DNA from: Halichoerus grypus
Lineage: Eukaryota; Chordata; Mammalia; Carnivora; Phocidae
DNA: 64,000 nt
Assembly (NCBI RefSeq): GCF_964656455.1
Contig: NC_135722.1
Location: 47,252,628 to 47,316,627 of the forward strand
Direction: 5' to 3'
How positions within the stretch are numbered: position 1 is the first letter of the stretch; every line of letters begins with the position of its first letter. Below, piece after piece: positions 49,691 to 59,965 of the stretch. A program made the position numbers and the translations under genes. The notes under the pieces are model-generated. The model was not told the DNA's origin, did no database searches, and saw only the letters and a list, made by a program, of their open reading frames with translations.

Positions 49691-52600
49691 CATCTTAGTC
49701 ACACCCTCACTCAGGGGCTGGACATGGCTGTGCTTGGGCAAGAACAAGCATGGGATGACACGGGATGACCTGACATGAAATGCCATTTGGAGAAGTGTCC
49801 CTAAGAGATGTGGCCAAACCTCCTTACGGTTGATAAATCAAATCTGAATAGTGACAGGTAACAGGTCCTCACTGGCTCAGAGTTCCATAGCCTCCCTTCA
49901 GCATAAACCAGAAAATCGTGGACCAGATACTTTGCTGAAGCCCAAATTTGCAGAATCATGGACTGTCTGCACGGTTCCTTCAGCCCAACTCTCCCAGGGC
50001 AGGGACCCCCCCCACCCGCCCCACCACAGCTGCTGATGAAACGCTCCCTGGGTTGGGGGCTCACTAGAAAAGTCTTCCTATTAACTGATACCTGCTCCTC
50101 ACTGGCCCCTCTTGAACTCCTTCTGTCACATAAAGGACCCTCGAGAGTTGGAGGTGACCCCACAGCCCCAAGAGCCTTCCCTGGTTTAAACATCTCTGCT
50201 TCTCTTGGACTCCTCCTCAGATGACATGTTTCTTGGGCCTTCGTTCTAGTTCATCTGGGTCTTTTTCCAAAATGAACCCAGGCCTCCAAGTGTGGCTGGC
50301 CACTCCCAGTCCCCTGGAACACTGGTCCCTGTCCCCGGGGCTCATCATGTTCCTGTTAGCAAAAATTTGTGGACAGTCTGGTTTGAGTTTACTAGCAGAG
50401 CCGTTAATGATGATGCAACCCTGAAGCACATTTCCTTTCCTATCGGTGGCCTTGTGGCAGACTCTCAGTGACCACAAAAGAGCCCTCTCCCAGCAAGATG
50501 CCAGCAGGGAGCAACAGAATGTGCCTGGGTTGGATCTGGGGCACACAGTCCTGGGATCACCCAGGAAGACAGACGCATTTTCCTTTAGTGTCTGTCTTTC
50601 TAACCACTGCTGAGCTACAGAGAGGGGAGAAGGCATCATCTGGGTCACAGGCCTGCTCACCAGAGAATCACGGCTGGCTTAGCCACTGCGGGGGTGGCAC
50701 TGAGGACCCTCCAGACAGGACGAGCATGTGTCTGTGTACCCAGATGTCCGCTAGCCTCCCCTGCCACGGGGACACATCAACATCTCTGCCTAAATTAAAC
50801 AGCTCTGAGCCCTCCCCGGACGTTACTGGCAGGCATCTGAGTCTTGTCGGGGGATTCTCCCCCCAGACCTCTCCAGCCTTCCCAGGCCTGTTCGCACGTG
50901 TCGTTGTTCACGTGCTGCTCTTGGCCTGCCGGTAAAGCCTCAGATAGGACACTTGAAACCAAAGCATCACTTCTGATGTCCTCGCCTCCCGCCTTTATCT
51001 CCAGAGCTTCTACTTCCCCAGCTTCTGTACAGCTCCTGGGGTGCCGTGTGTCCAAAGCAATGAGGGCTGGGCCCAAATGCCAGGTTCCACCCGGGTATGA
51101 CAGAGCAGCCAGGCCTCGGGTCCTCGCATGGCCCTCACTGTGGGGCGCCGCCTCTTCCAGCCCCTGATGTGGGCTCAGCTCTGTGTTGGGGGTGGATGTG
51201 GGTGGCCAGGGGTGCCGAGGTGCATGCGCTGTAGGGTGTGGGGTGGGGGTGGGTGGCTACGTGGGAAGGAAGGTCACGTGCACTGGAGGAAGCGCAGAGG
51301 GACTGGGCTGGGAGGGCCCCCGTGGGATCGTTCAGGCCTTCCCTGGCCCTACTCCCGGGTCTCGGAGCACCCCAGCTAGTCCTGATACACACCCAGGTCT
51401 GTTTCCTCTCTGGGCCCCAAAGCAAGTAATGGGATTTGCAGGCAATTTTCGAATGTCAAGGAACGTAATGGAAAGAGCCTATGAGCCTGTGATGAATGGC
51501 TCTGACCACACTCACACCTTAAGTTTTTGGTTGACGAAATCTTTCAAAACGCAGAGTCCACAGAAACAATTTTAAAAGGCATCTTTGGGAGTGCAAAGGG
51601 TAGGATGTAGCCCGACCCCTCACCACTGCACAGCAAGGCTCAGTGAAAGGGCTGTTCTGGCTGCTGGTGCCTGCTGGACCAGAAGCCAGGAGGTGGATGC
51701 TGAGTGGTCTCTTGGGATCCCAAGCCCAGGATGTCCCCTGTGGGATGAACCTTCTGGATCCCATGTGGGGTCGAGGCAGGCGCCGCGCCATGACCTGGTT
51801 ACCCACAGCTTTAGCAACCCCTCACCTGGTAGCTGGCTCCCTGCCCTTCTGTCCGGGATGGCAGCAAGAGCCTAACCCTAAAGCACCGTGAGGGCAAAGG
51901 GCCTGGCAGGAGACCCTCAGCGGCCCAATATCTCGGAACACCCTTTATCCATCATGTAGGGGTCCCCATCCCTGCCTCTGGGGGGTAAGAGAGATTGAGA
52001 TGTATTTTAATCAGACAGTGCTTATGGGGATTTGTTGAGGACCAAGGTGAAGATGGAGGGGACTCAGTGGGAAGAACCACATCACCCCAAGACCCTAGGC
52101 ATATTTATTGGTCAGTCTTGGTTAACGAGGGCGCAATCTCTAGCTTCTCATTTTTGCTTTGGCTGTGACATAATTGAAGGAAAATGGAGAATTTTACGAG
52201 GTGCACAGAGGCACAGTGAGGTTCCCAGCTTTGCTGAAGGGACCGTTATGCAGGATATAGGACCAGCCGGAAGGAGAGCTCAGATGCTAGTGCAAACAGC
52301 CTCAGATTCTGCCACGGAGGACCCTTTCCTGCCCAGGGAAGAGCGTGGGGAACTTCAGGGAAGGCAGGAGCCCAGGGCGGCGGCCGAAGATGTGATCGCG
52401 CTTATTTAAAAGAAATGCAAAATGAAAGCCTGCTGGGACCAGATGTTATTTTCGAGGTGCTTCTCAGCTCCCAGAGATCCCAGCTGATGGAGAAAGCACC
52501 AGGAGAGACAGGAGGAAGGGGAGCTCTGAGCGCCCAACTCTGCCTCCAGGGTCCTCCCTTCTCCCGGCTGGGGCTGAAGGTTCTAAATAACACCCCTCCC

Positions 52601-53159
52601 TCCAACATGCATGTGTGAGCACACTCGTGTGCACCTTCACAGGCGGGTAACTGATTTTGAAGCAGCGGGGGTCCCAGCTGAGACGGGTGTGGGGGGCACA
52701 CATGAGTCCGAGTGTCAGTTAGCGGGAGGCGTACAGCAGGGAGCGTTGGTGGGAAGGCCCGGCATGAAGGAAGACAGGGAGGACCGGAAGGGCGAGGATC
52801 TGGGAAAGCTCCTGGGCCTGGTGGCGAGAGGCGGGCCCTCCGGGCTCCCGGAGCCCATCTTGAGAACCACCACCGCAAGGCGGGAACCAGCTTGGGCGTC
52901 CCCTGGGGCCTGGTGGCGGAGATGAGCCCCTCTGAAGAGGGCTCCTGTCCCCAAGTCCCCGGCTGTGGAACGGAAGGTGGATGCTTCCTGTCTTGATGTG
53001 ACTGCCTGACATGTTGGGGTGACAGGGGCCTCCCTGGGGCCAGGGGAGGTTTGACCTTAAGATGAATGGGAAACTGCTGTTCAGGAGACTGTCGGCAAGA
53101 GCTGGAGTGGGCCCCTTGAGGCGGGGGGCCAGGCCCCCGTGGGGGATGCGGGGCTCCAG
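49691..53159. other. GC-rich intergenic, no gene supported
   Basis: High GC throughout with many overlapping open frames on both strands, the mark of base composition rather than coding. The longest (reverse, 52402-53247) is proline/arginine/serine-rich with no domain. No named repeat is recognised. Confidence 0.4.
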
Positions 53160-53164
53160 AACTG

Positions 53165-53275
53165 GAGGGGTTAATTAAAGAGGGCTTGAGAAATCCATAA
53201 ACACCCAGCAATGACTGGCAGGTGCTAATTTCTTCCTTGGTATTCACAATGACTTTCTGTTAATTAAGAAGAGAG
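53165..53275. promoter_or_regulatory. AT-rich island with paired TTAATTAA sites (candidate enhancer)
   Basis: Inside GC-rich DNA, TTAATTAA occurs at 53171-53178 and 53260-53267. Between them are a forkhead-like CATAAACACC, a 'caggtgctaatt' E-box-plus-TAAT and 'ggtattcacaatg'. It looks like a conserved non-coding element, but conservation is not shown here. Confidence 0.4.
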
Positions 53276-54017
53276 AGAGCCCAGGGGAGGGGCGGCCAGC
53301 CAGACATTCTGGAACAGGAGGGCCGGGCAGGCTGCCCATCCGGGGCCTTCTGAGGGTGAGGTGTGGCCAGAACACAGCTTGACCTTGAGGCCCAGAGAGC
53401 AGGGCAGACCGGCGCCCAGCCCAGAACAGCCTGGCCCTCAGGGAGCGTCCTTGGGCAACAGGCGGCATCGTGCATGGGCAGGCCATAGCGTTTAGGTTTC
53501 TCTTTGAACCCCCTGAGGAGGACTGGGGACACACAAGGCTTGGATGGGGACTTGGGCCCTCCCATTTCCCAGAGAGTCCTTTTCACAGGCTTGGGCAAGG
53601 TGGGCAGCCTTCGCCCCTCGCGGAGATGGAGAAGATGAGGCTGCACTGCGGTCTGCAGAGTGGTTGTGCTTGCTTGGGTGTGGTGAACAGGGAGGATCCT
53701 GCCCTCTGTTTGGGGCCAGCAGGGGCATGGTTACAAGGTGGAGACCACCCCCAGGTTCCTGCTTCCGGTTCCCCTTCATCCCATGCTCACACCCCTCCTC
53801 CCCTCCCCACCCCCATCCAAACAAACCCAGGGCTGAGCTAGAGCTCTGGGGTGGGTCAGTCCGGACAGCTGGGGCCCCTGGAGACAGACTGGGGATGCCT
53901 AAGTGTGTGCTCGGCATGCCTGTGTGATTGGGAGTGTGTGTCCGTTGCCTTGTCTACATGTACATTGTGTCTACCATTGTGTGTGTGTAAACGTGCGTGT
54001 GACTGTGAGTACATGTC

Positions 54018-54190
54018 TGCTCAAATCCTGATTGTACCACTTTCAAGCTACGAGAGTTTGGGCAAGCCACTGGACATTTCTGACTCATTTTCCTCATCTA
54101 TGAAATGAAAATAGGATAGTGCTCACTTCATAGGCTTGCTGTGAAGATCCTATGAATGTGTGTGACATGCTTGGAACATTTAGCCCGGAA
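54018..54190 (+). repeat. MIR SINE, sense
   Basis: 'gctcaaatcctgattgtaccac', 'gtttgggcaagccactgg', 'ttttcctcatctatgaaatg' and 'ttgctgtgaagatcctatgaatg' match MIR in order. Confidence 0.88.
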
Positions 54191-54414
54191 CCCCTTTCTC
54201 GCCTCTACTTCTCCAATTGCTTGGTGAACTCTTACTCATCCTTCAAAACATAGATGACGGCCGGGCAGCATCAAGTCCACGTCAAGGGCAGGATCTACTC
54301 TTAGAACCCTGGGCTGAAGGGCAGAACCCCAGTCCCTAGAGCAGCAGGGAGGACACTGCTCTCTACCCCACACCCATGCAGCAGAGAAAGGGCTCTGCTC
54401 GCCAGGGCTCCTCA

Positions 54415-54890
54415 CACTCTGCACACAAACGTCCAGGTGAGCACACTTCCACATATGGGTGTTTTGCACACACCTGGGCAGTGCTGCAGGTAGACACAGA
54501 ATGGTGCACCCACCTATCCACACGCAATCCACATGGATACAGGAGCTACAAATACTTGGTGTCCTCAGTGTTCACAGACATAGGACTCACACGATCTGTG
54601 CGCACACACACAATGTACATAGATGTAAGTGCTACATTGTGTACAAACATAATAGAAAAGCACAATTTATATGCACATGCTTTGTATACGTGTAAGACAC
54701 GTAATTAGGACACACAGTACTTTGTTCACACATATACAAGATTTACACTTTGTACACGTAAGTCTGCGCATACACACAACACATATATACACAGAGTGCA
54801 TCCATAGGTACACACAAGGCGTATACCAGTCAAGGATGAACGTGCTCTTTATACACAAGGCAATGCAAGGACAATATGCACACACAAGCT
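54415..54890. repeat. Decayed CA-rich tract
   Basis: ACACAC clusters recur every 20-40 bp (54420s, 54600-54612, 54700-54780, 54810-54890) in otherwise drifting sequence, consistent with a long, old CA/TACA repeat. Open frames with H/C/T-rich products here are repeat translations. Confidence 0.65.
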
Positions 54891-54984
54891 ACCCTAACAG
54901 GCCTGTGACTGTCATCCTGGGGACAAACCACGCTGAGCCGGTGCCCTTCCCTTTAACCTTCAGCACTGAAGGCTGCATGGGACC

Positions 54985-55040
54985 TACAGATGGGGAATTA
55001 ATTGGTGTCATTAACATGTGACGATGATAATGACTTCCCA
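54985..55040. promoter_or_regulatory. AATTAATT/ATTAAC island (candidate enhancer)
   Basis: 'gatggggaattaattggtg' followed by 'cattaacatgtgacgatgataatgac' packs homeodomain-type AATTAATT (54996-55003), an E-box CATGTG, and a CRE-like TGACGATG into about 50 bp of GC-rich surroundings. Confidence 0.3.
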
Positions 55041-56324
55041 TCGATCCCAGTGGCAGACGGATGGTCACCCCCAGGTGGAGCTGGGAGCCCATGATTGGGG
55101 GCCAGGCCTCCCTTGCGGAGCCCTGACATTTGGTGGCCATGCCAGGAATCCCTGTTCCTCCACCCAGGCCACGGTTCCCACTGGTTCCCACCGAGCACAG
55201 AGGGGAGGGGAACTGGAAATGCAGGGGAGATTAGCCACTTGCCCCAGGTCCCCTGGCCTGCTGGAGGCTGGGGGCCTGGGGAGCAGGACTCCAGTCCCTC
55301 CCATCTGACTTTCCTCTCCCTTCCTGCCCCCTCCCACGGCCATTTCCTGTTCTCTACTTCTCTATCATCTCTGTAGGAAAGGCCGCTCTGTCTCTCCTTG
55401 CAGGCTCCAGGCCCTAGCTGTCTCCCGTGGGGCTGGCTCTGTTCCAAGTGTCTGTTCTCTGTCCTGGAGGCTTTGGTGGGCCCGACACCACGAGGTGAAG
55501 GGGCTCAGCTGTAGGGAGGGGAGGGCTGGAATACGGCAAGAGGTGGTCAAAGGAAGAAGAGACAGACCAGCAAACTCCTGTTCCTCCTTTAAGATGCTGC
55601 CTCCTCCAGGAAGCCTCTCCTGACGTGCCCCACCTCTGAGTCCTGGGGCCCCTCTTCTGTTGCTTCCTGTTTTTACTCCATCCCATCCCTTATCTCGTGG
55701 AAGTATGTCTGACTACTCAATTCCTCCCTTGCTGTGGCATGAGCCAGTTACTGACCTAGCTTTGTAACTACTTCAGACTTAGTCCAAAACAGGCAAATAG
55801 TAGATGCCTAACAAATGTTGGATAAATGCCGATACACTGAGACGGACACACATAAAGGCTTAGACCAGAGCTGGAGAGACAAACAGAGAGGGATACTGGA
55901 GAGCATGCCGTCCAGGACGCAGCAGATAGACAGGCAGACACTCTGGACATCGGACATCGCAGGCTGGCCTGGTGCCCAGGGTTGGGCAGAGAGCCTGGGC
56001 TCTCTGCGGCCCCTAGAGGCTTTGGGGTCCCCCTTGCTATCTTGGAGCCAGGCTACCTCCTTCTATCTGGACCTTGAAGGAGAGGAGGGTAGCCGCAGAG
56101 TCCTGCAGCTGGGGCTGGGGCTGGAAAGCGGCAGTGGGCAGGTTGGGGCAGAGGACATTTTAATGGGATCCAATGACTGGGATTCAGACTCTGAGGATTT
56201 GGGCCTGGGCAGAGAGACTGAGCTCATTCCCAGTAGCCCCCCAGAAGCCCAGCCTGGGTCAGGCCTCTGGGGACACCCCAGACTGCCTGGTTGCACTGAA
56301 TTTGTTACTGTCACTGCATTTCCA

Positions 56325-56380
56325 GGGTTTCTAATGAGCTGCTAATGAGCTGTCAGCTAATTATGAGAATTAAATGGGGC
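56325..56380. promoter_or_regulatory. Tandem CTAATGAGCTG homeodomain-like cluster
   Basis: The 11-bp word CTAATGAGCTG occurs twice back to back (56331-56341 and 56342-56352). It is followed by CAGCTAATTATGAGAATTAAA. At least four TAAT cores lie within about 45 bp in a GC-rich context. Confidence 0.45.
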
Positions 56381-56624
56381 AGCCAGGCCAGGCTGAGCTT
56401 TTACTGAAAGCTTCAGGAGTATCAGGAGGAAGGAAGGTTCCTGTCATCGGCCTCCTGGCACCACGTGCCTGATTTGACTTCAGCCCCCCTGTGGAGAGGG
56501 TGAAGGTATTTGCCCAGGGAGAGAGAGGGAGAACCCCAGCAGCCCCAGAATAAGGCTGGTTCCAGCCTCACAGCTGGGAGGGGCTGTACCCTGGATGGCA
56601 ACCCTCTGCAGGGCAGGCAGGCCT

Positions 56625-56705
56625 CAGAGGTCTATGTGTGACCTCCGGCAAGGCCCTCTGGGCCTAGTGTCTATTTTCCTATCTGTGAAATGGGTCTGGG
56701 GTAGG
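56625..56705 (+). repeat. MIR fragment, sense
   Basis: 'gtgtgacctccggcaaggccctctgg' then 'ttttcctatctgtgaaatggg' is the MIR core. The rest is lost. Confidence 0.6.
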
Positions 56706-56870
56706 AGAAGGGGCAAATTTGATGATCCCTGCAGGCCCTTCCTCCCATCTCAGTCCAATTATAACCCTGTGAATCCTCTCCTTTACGGTTGTGGCTCTCT
56801 GAGGGTGGGAGAGGGCTTGCCTGGGTCATGTGAAATCATTAGTGAAGCTGAATAAAGAAATCTTCAACCA

Positions 56871-56948
56871 GGGGCACCTGGGTGGTGCAGTCGGTTAAGC
56901 GTCTAACTCTTGGTTTCGACTCATGATCATGATCTCAGCGTCGTGATT
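56871..56948 (+). mobile_element. Truncated CAN-SINE (head only)
   Basis: AGGGGCACCTGGGTGGTGCAG through 'catgatctcagcgtcgtga' is the 5' tRNA-related part. The body and A-rich tail are missing and L1-like sequence follows directly, so it has lost its 3' half by deletion. Confidence 0.85.
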
Positions 56949-56949
56949 T

Positions 56950-57036
56950 TGATGTCTTACAGAAGAAGAGGTAAATAAATTGTGATATAGTCCTACAATG
57001 GAGTAGTACACAGCAATGAAAAAGAACAGACTCCTT
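56950..57036 (+). repeat. L1M ORF2 C-terminal fragment, sense
   Basis: 'taaataaattgtgatatagtcctacaatggagtag' (in pieces) and 'agcaatgaaaaagaac' match the L1 word order 'gataaacaaattgtggtatattcatacaatggaatactac...caataaaaaggaac'. Confidence 0.65.
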
Positions 57037-57039
57037 AGA

Positions 57040-58165
57040 CAGTCTTTATTTTACATGGTTCTGATATGCATGGATTTCAGTTACCACAGTTGAGTTAAAA
57101 AATACTAGTTTCTCAGCAACACAGTTCACATTTTAGTTATCATGGTATATTAACCGTAATTACATAAAATTCAGACTAACCTACTAGCTTTTCAGTCTGC
57201 AAGTCACTACATAAACAGCAGATGCACATACCATGATCTGTGACCAATCATGTCACTTCTGTCAAAGTCTGTCGGTGACTGGCCACCGGGCACCCGCTCT
57301 TCAGTTCATGCACAGACAGCAAAGGATGCAGTTGTGTTGCCTCCTTACCTCCACGTTATAAACCCATGTGACATTTTACAAAATTGACAAGCAAAAAAAG
57401 AAGTATAGTCCACAAAGATGTAAGTGCAACAAAGAAATAAAAACCAATAATGATAACATTGAAATGAGAATCCAACATCAATGGAGCTGCAGAAGGAAGA
57501 GCTGCCCGGCACTTTGTGACTGTGAACTCAGCGTCAAAATGAGGCACGCAGCTGTGACGAAAAGGATGAAGATGTCTCCGAGAAAGTGAGGCTCACAAAA
57601 TAACTTCCCACGAAAGGAACTTTCAGAGATATTTCATAACATTGAAAGCACAAAGGATAAAATGTTGGAAGCTGATCCAAACATAGAAAACAGTAGGACA
57701 ATTCACCAAGGCACAGAAAAGACCAGAAAAATGCTCCCTCTGTATTGTAAGTTACATGATGAGAGGAAGGAGGCAAGCACGATTCCAACAGCTCTTGATA
57801 AGTTTTTTACAAAGAAATGAAATTCTTGGATTCATAATATTTTAAATTACAACATGCTAAATGAATATTAGTATTACCATTTTTTTAAAGATTTTATTTA
57901 TTTATTTGAGAAAGAGAGAGCGCGTGAATAGGGGAAAGGGCAGAGGGAGAGAATCTCCAGCAGACTCCCTGCTGAGCACGGAACCCGAGGCAGGGCTCGA
58001 TCTCACAACCCTGAGATCATGACCTGAGCCGAAACCAAGAGTCAGGTGCTCAACCCACTGAGCCACCCAGGCGCCCCTAGTATTACTATTTTTAAATTTC
58101 CCTGTACATTTTAAACCAACAGTAAGAGAGTTTTCCTGTTTTGATTACAAAATTTTAAAAGTCAC
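57040..58165 (+). mobile_element. Tigger-like DNA transposon, copy 2, split by SINE
   Basis: The 5' end CAGTCTTTATTTTACATGG and 'ctgatatgcatggatttcag' match the reverse complement of the element at 18627-19649, as do many internal blocks. The + strand keeps peptide words FHNIESTKDKMLEADPNIEN, then MLPLYCKLHDERKEAS and LDKFFTKK with a stop near 57818. The sequence resumes after the SINE with 'aaaccaacagtaagagag'. The transposase portion is better preserved than in copy 1 but still not open from a start. Confidence 0.7.
57885..58077 (-). mobile_element. CAN-SINE nested in Tigger-like copy 2
   Basis: The tail AAAGATTTTATTTATTTATTTG, GAGAAAGAGAGAGC middle and reversed head GAGCCACCCAGGCGCCCC are present. 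The target duplication TAGTATTAC(C/T)ATTTTT lies at 57869-57884 and 58078-58093 (16 bp, one mismatch). Confidence 0.96.
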
Positions 58166-58189
58166 AGAACAGTCATAAGTTCCCCACTG

Positions 58190-58600
58190 ATTATTAAGAT
58201 CCCTTTGCATGATTCCTGCCTACGCAGTGTGCACAGCCTCTCACTGCCACGCAAAGCAAGGGCACTGCTGGTACCCACAACGGCATGGATGAGCCTCGCT
58301 GACACGAAGCTGGGGGACAGAAGGCAGCTGCAGCAAAGTACATACTTTATAACTCCATTTCTATGACACGCAGAAGCAGGCAAAACTAATCTATGAGGAT
58401 AGAAGCCGGACTGGCAGTTACCTGGGGGCAGGTGGAGTGTTGACTTGTAGAGGTCATGAGGAAGGCCACTGGGGTGCTGGAAATATCTGGATTTAGGTGG
58501 TGATTACAGGCATGTATAGATTTGTAAAAATTTCATCAAGCTATACACTTAATATTCGTGTACTTTACCGTGTATAAGATAGTTTTAAATAAATAATTTT
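58190..58600 (+). repeat. L1M 3' end, sense
   Basis: 'gcatggatgagcctcgctgac', 'actccatttctatgacacgc', 'ggcaaaactaatctatgagg', 'gggtgctggaaatatctgg' and 'tcatcaagctatacacttaa' are L1M ORF2-end and 3'UTR words in order. Confidence 0.75.
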
Positions 58601-58911
58601 TTTTTATTGGAGAAATTCCGTGAGTGCCTTGGAGTTTTATGGGGCTCCATCTTCTAGAATTTGGCAGTATTTGACATGACTGGTCTCTTTCTCCTTCCTC
58701 AGGCTCTTTCCCGTCTGACTTCTGTGACCCAGCCCTCCTGGTGTTCCTCCTTTCTCCCTGGCCACTACTTAGTCCCCTCTCCCTGGCTTCTAAGTGCTGC
58801 TCATCACCAGCCCCCACCTTGCCCATCACCTGCCATGCCTGTTCTACCCAAGGGGCACCGCCTTCCACCCTGGAGCTCAAGCACGCTCAGAGCCTTCCCT
58901 GCCCTCGCTTT

Positions 58912-59107
58912 TTTTTTTTTTTAAAGATTTTATTTATTTATTTGACAGAGAGACAGCAAGAGAGGGAACACAAGCAGGAGGAGTGGGAGAGGGAGAAGCA
59001 GGCTTCCCGCAGAGCAGGGAGCCCGATGTGGGGCTCGATCCCAGGACCCTGGGATCATGACCTGAGCTGAAGGCAGATGCTTAATGACTGAGCCACCCAG
59101 GCGCCCC
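58912..59107 (-). mobile_element. CAN-SINE, youngest-looking copy
   Basis: A T-run and AAAGATTTTATTTATTTATTTG tail, ACACAAGCAGGAGGAGTGGG middle and reversed head GAGCCACCCAGGCGCCCC are present. The target duplication TCCCTGCCCTCGCTTT is perfect over 16 bp (58896-58911 and 59108-59123). A pure T-run and an undamaged duplication suggest a recent insertion. Confidence 0.97.
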
Positions 59108-59175
59108 TCCCTGCCCTCGCTTTATCCAATGTGGTCAGTGGTTTAACCCTGACGCCCGTCTCCTCACCCTCTCCT

Positions 59176-59415
59176 AGGAAGGAAGGAAGGAAGGGAGGAG
59201 GGAGAAAGGAAGGCAGGGAGGGAGGGAGGAAGGAAGGAAGGAAGGAAGGGAAGGAAAGGAGGAAGGGGAGGATGAAGGAAGGAAGGAAGGAAGGGAGGGA
59301 GGAAGGAAGGAGGGAAGGAAGGAAAGGGGGGAAGGAAAGGAGGAAGGGGGGATGAAGGAAGGAAGGAAGGAAGGGAGGGAGGGAGGGAGGGAAGGAGGGA
59401 AGGAGGGAAGGAAGA
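59176..59415. repeat. GGAA/GGGA polypurine microsatellite with 80-bp higher-order period
   Basis: About 240 bp of almost pure purine (GGAAGGAAGG and GGGAGGGA variants) on the + strand. The word GATGAAGGAAGGAAGG recurs at 59271 and 59351, and the sequence before each copy is nearly the same, so a unit of about 80 bp was duplicated. The reverse-strand Pro/Ser/Leu open frame here is a repeat translation. Confidence 0.95.
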
Positions 59416-59624
59416 CAGGCCTGGCTGCTGGGGAAGAGGCAGTGTGGGAGAAGTCATAAGGAGCAGGAGTTGCTCAGGGTGGATTTAGGCCTGATCCCAG
59501 CTCTAAAGAAGTGACGCCCCATTAATGTCTTCCTGGCTACTGACATGTCTCCCTGATTGAGCCTGGAACTCCACACTATTAGCCACAAATGGCATTTTGA
59601 AATGGCCTTTTTTTTTTTTTTTTG

Positions 59625-59965
59625 GGCGAACCCCAAAGACATTGCTAAGATTTACATTTTCAAATATATGCTGACCTTTTTTTCCACTTTCTTTGAGTTC
59701 ATTTGTCATCAGTGTATAATTGAATCAATATATTTCCCGATCAGCCCCAAGATTGAATAAGGTCACGGGGAGCCATGTGTGGGCATTAGACATCATTATT
59801 TCACTCCGAATGAGCGGCCATGGCATGGAGCATTCCAGGCGCCAAATGAAATTCTATTAGATTCTATTACACTTTTACAATTATAGAGACGTTCCAATAT
59901 TACAAGGGGAAATGAAGTCATAATAAAAAAGCCCAGAGGTGTATTACAGAGAAATGGGCACACTA
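59625..59965. promoter_or_regulatory. AT-rich non-repetitive island (candidate conserved enhancer)
   Basis: About 340 bp of AT-rich, non-low-complexity sequence sits between GC-rich blocks. It contains 'cattagacatcattattt', 'gaatgagcggccatggcatggagcattcc' (in pieces), a duplicated 'attctattagattctattac', and 'tgaagtcataataaa'. No repeat family matches. It has the look of a conserved non-coding element, which cannot be tested from one genome. Confidence 0.4.

Noticed and set aside
52402..53247. 281-residue reverse-strand open frame, the longest outside L1
   Set aside because: It is rich in proline, arginine and serine in very GC-rich DNA, with comparably long frames on the other strand, no domain, no splice context and an overlap with an AT-rich motif island. 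Composition explains it.
54376..55021. Cys/His-rich forward open frames suggesting zinc-finger-like peptides
   Set aside because: C, H and T enrichment comes from the decayed CA/TACA repeat. Spacing does not fit C2H2 fingers.
59164..59457. Reverse-strand 97-residue Pro/Ser/Leu-rich open frame
   Set aside because: It is a translation of the GGAA/TTCC microsatellite.
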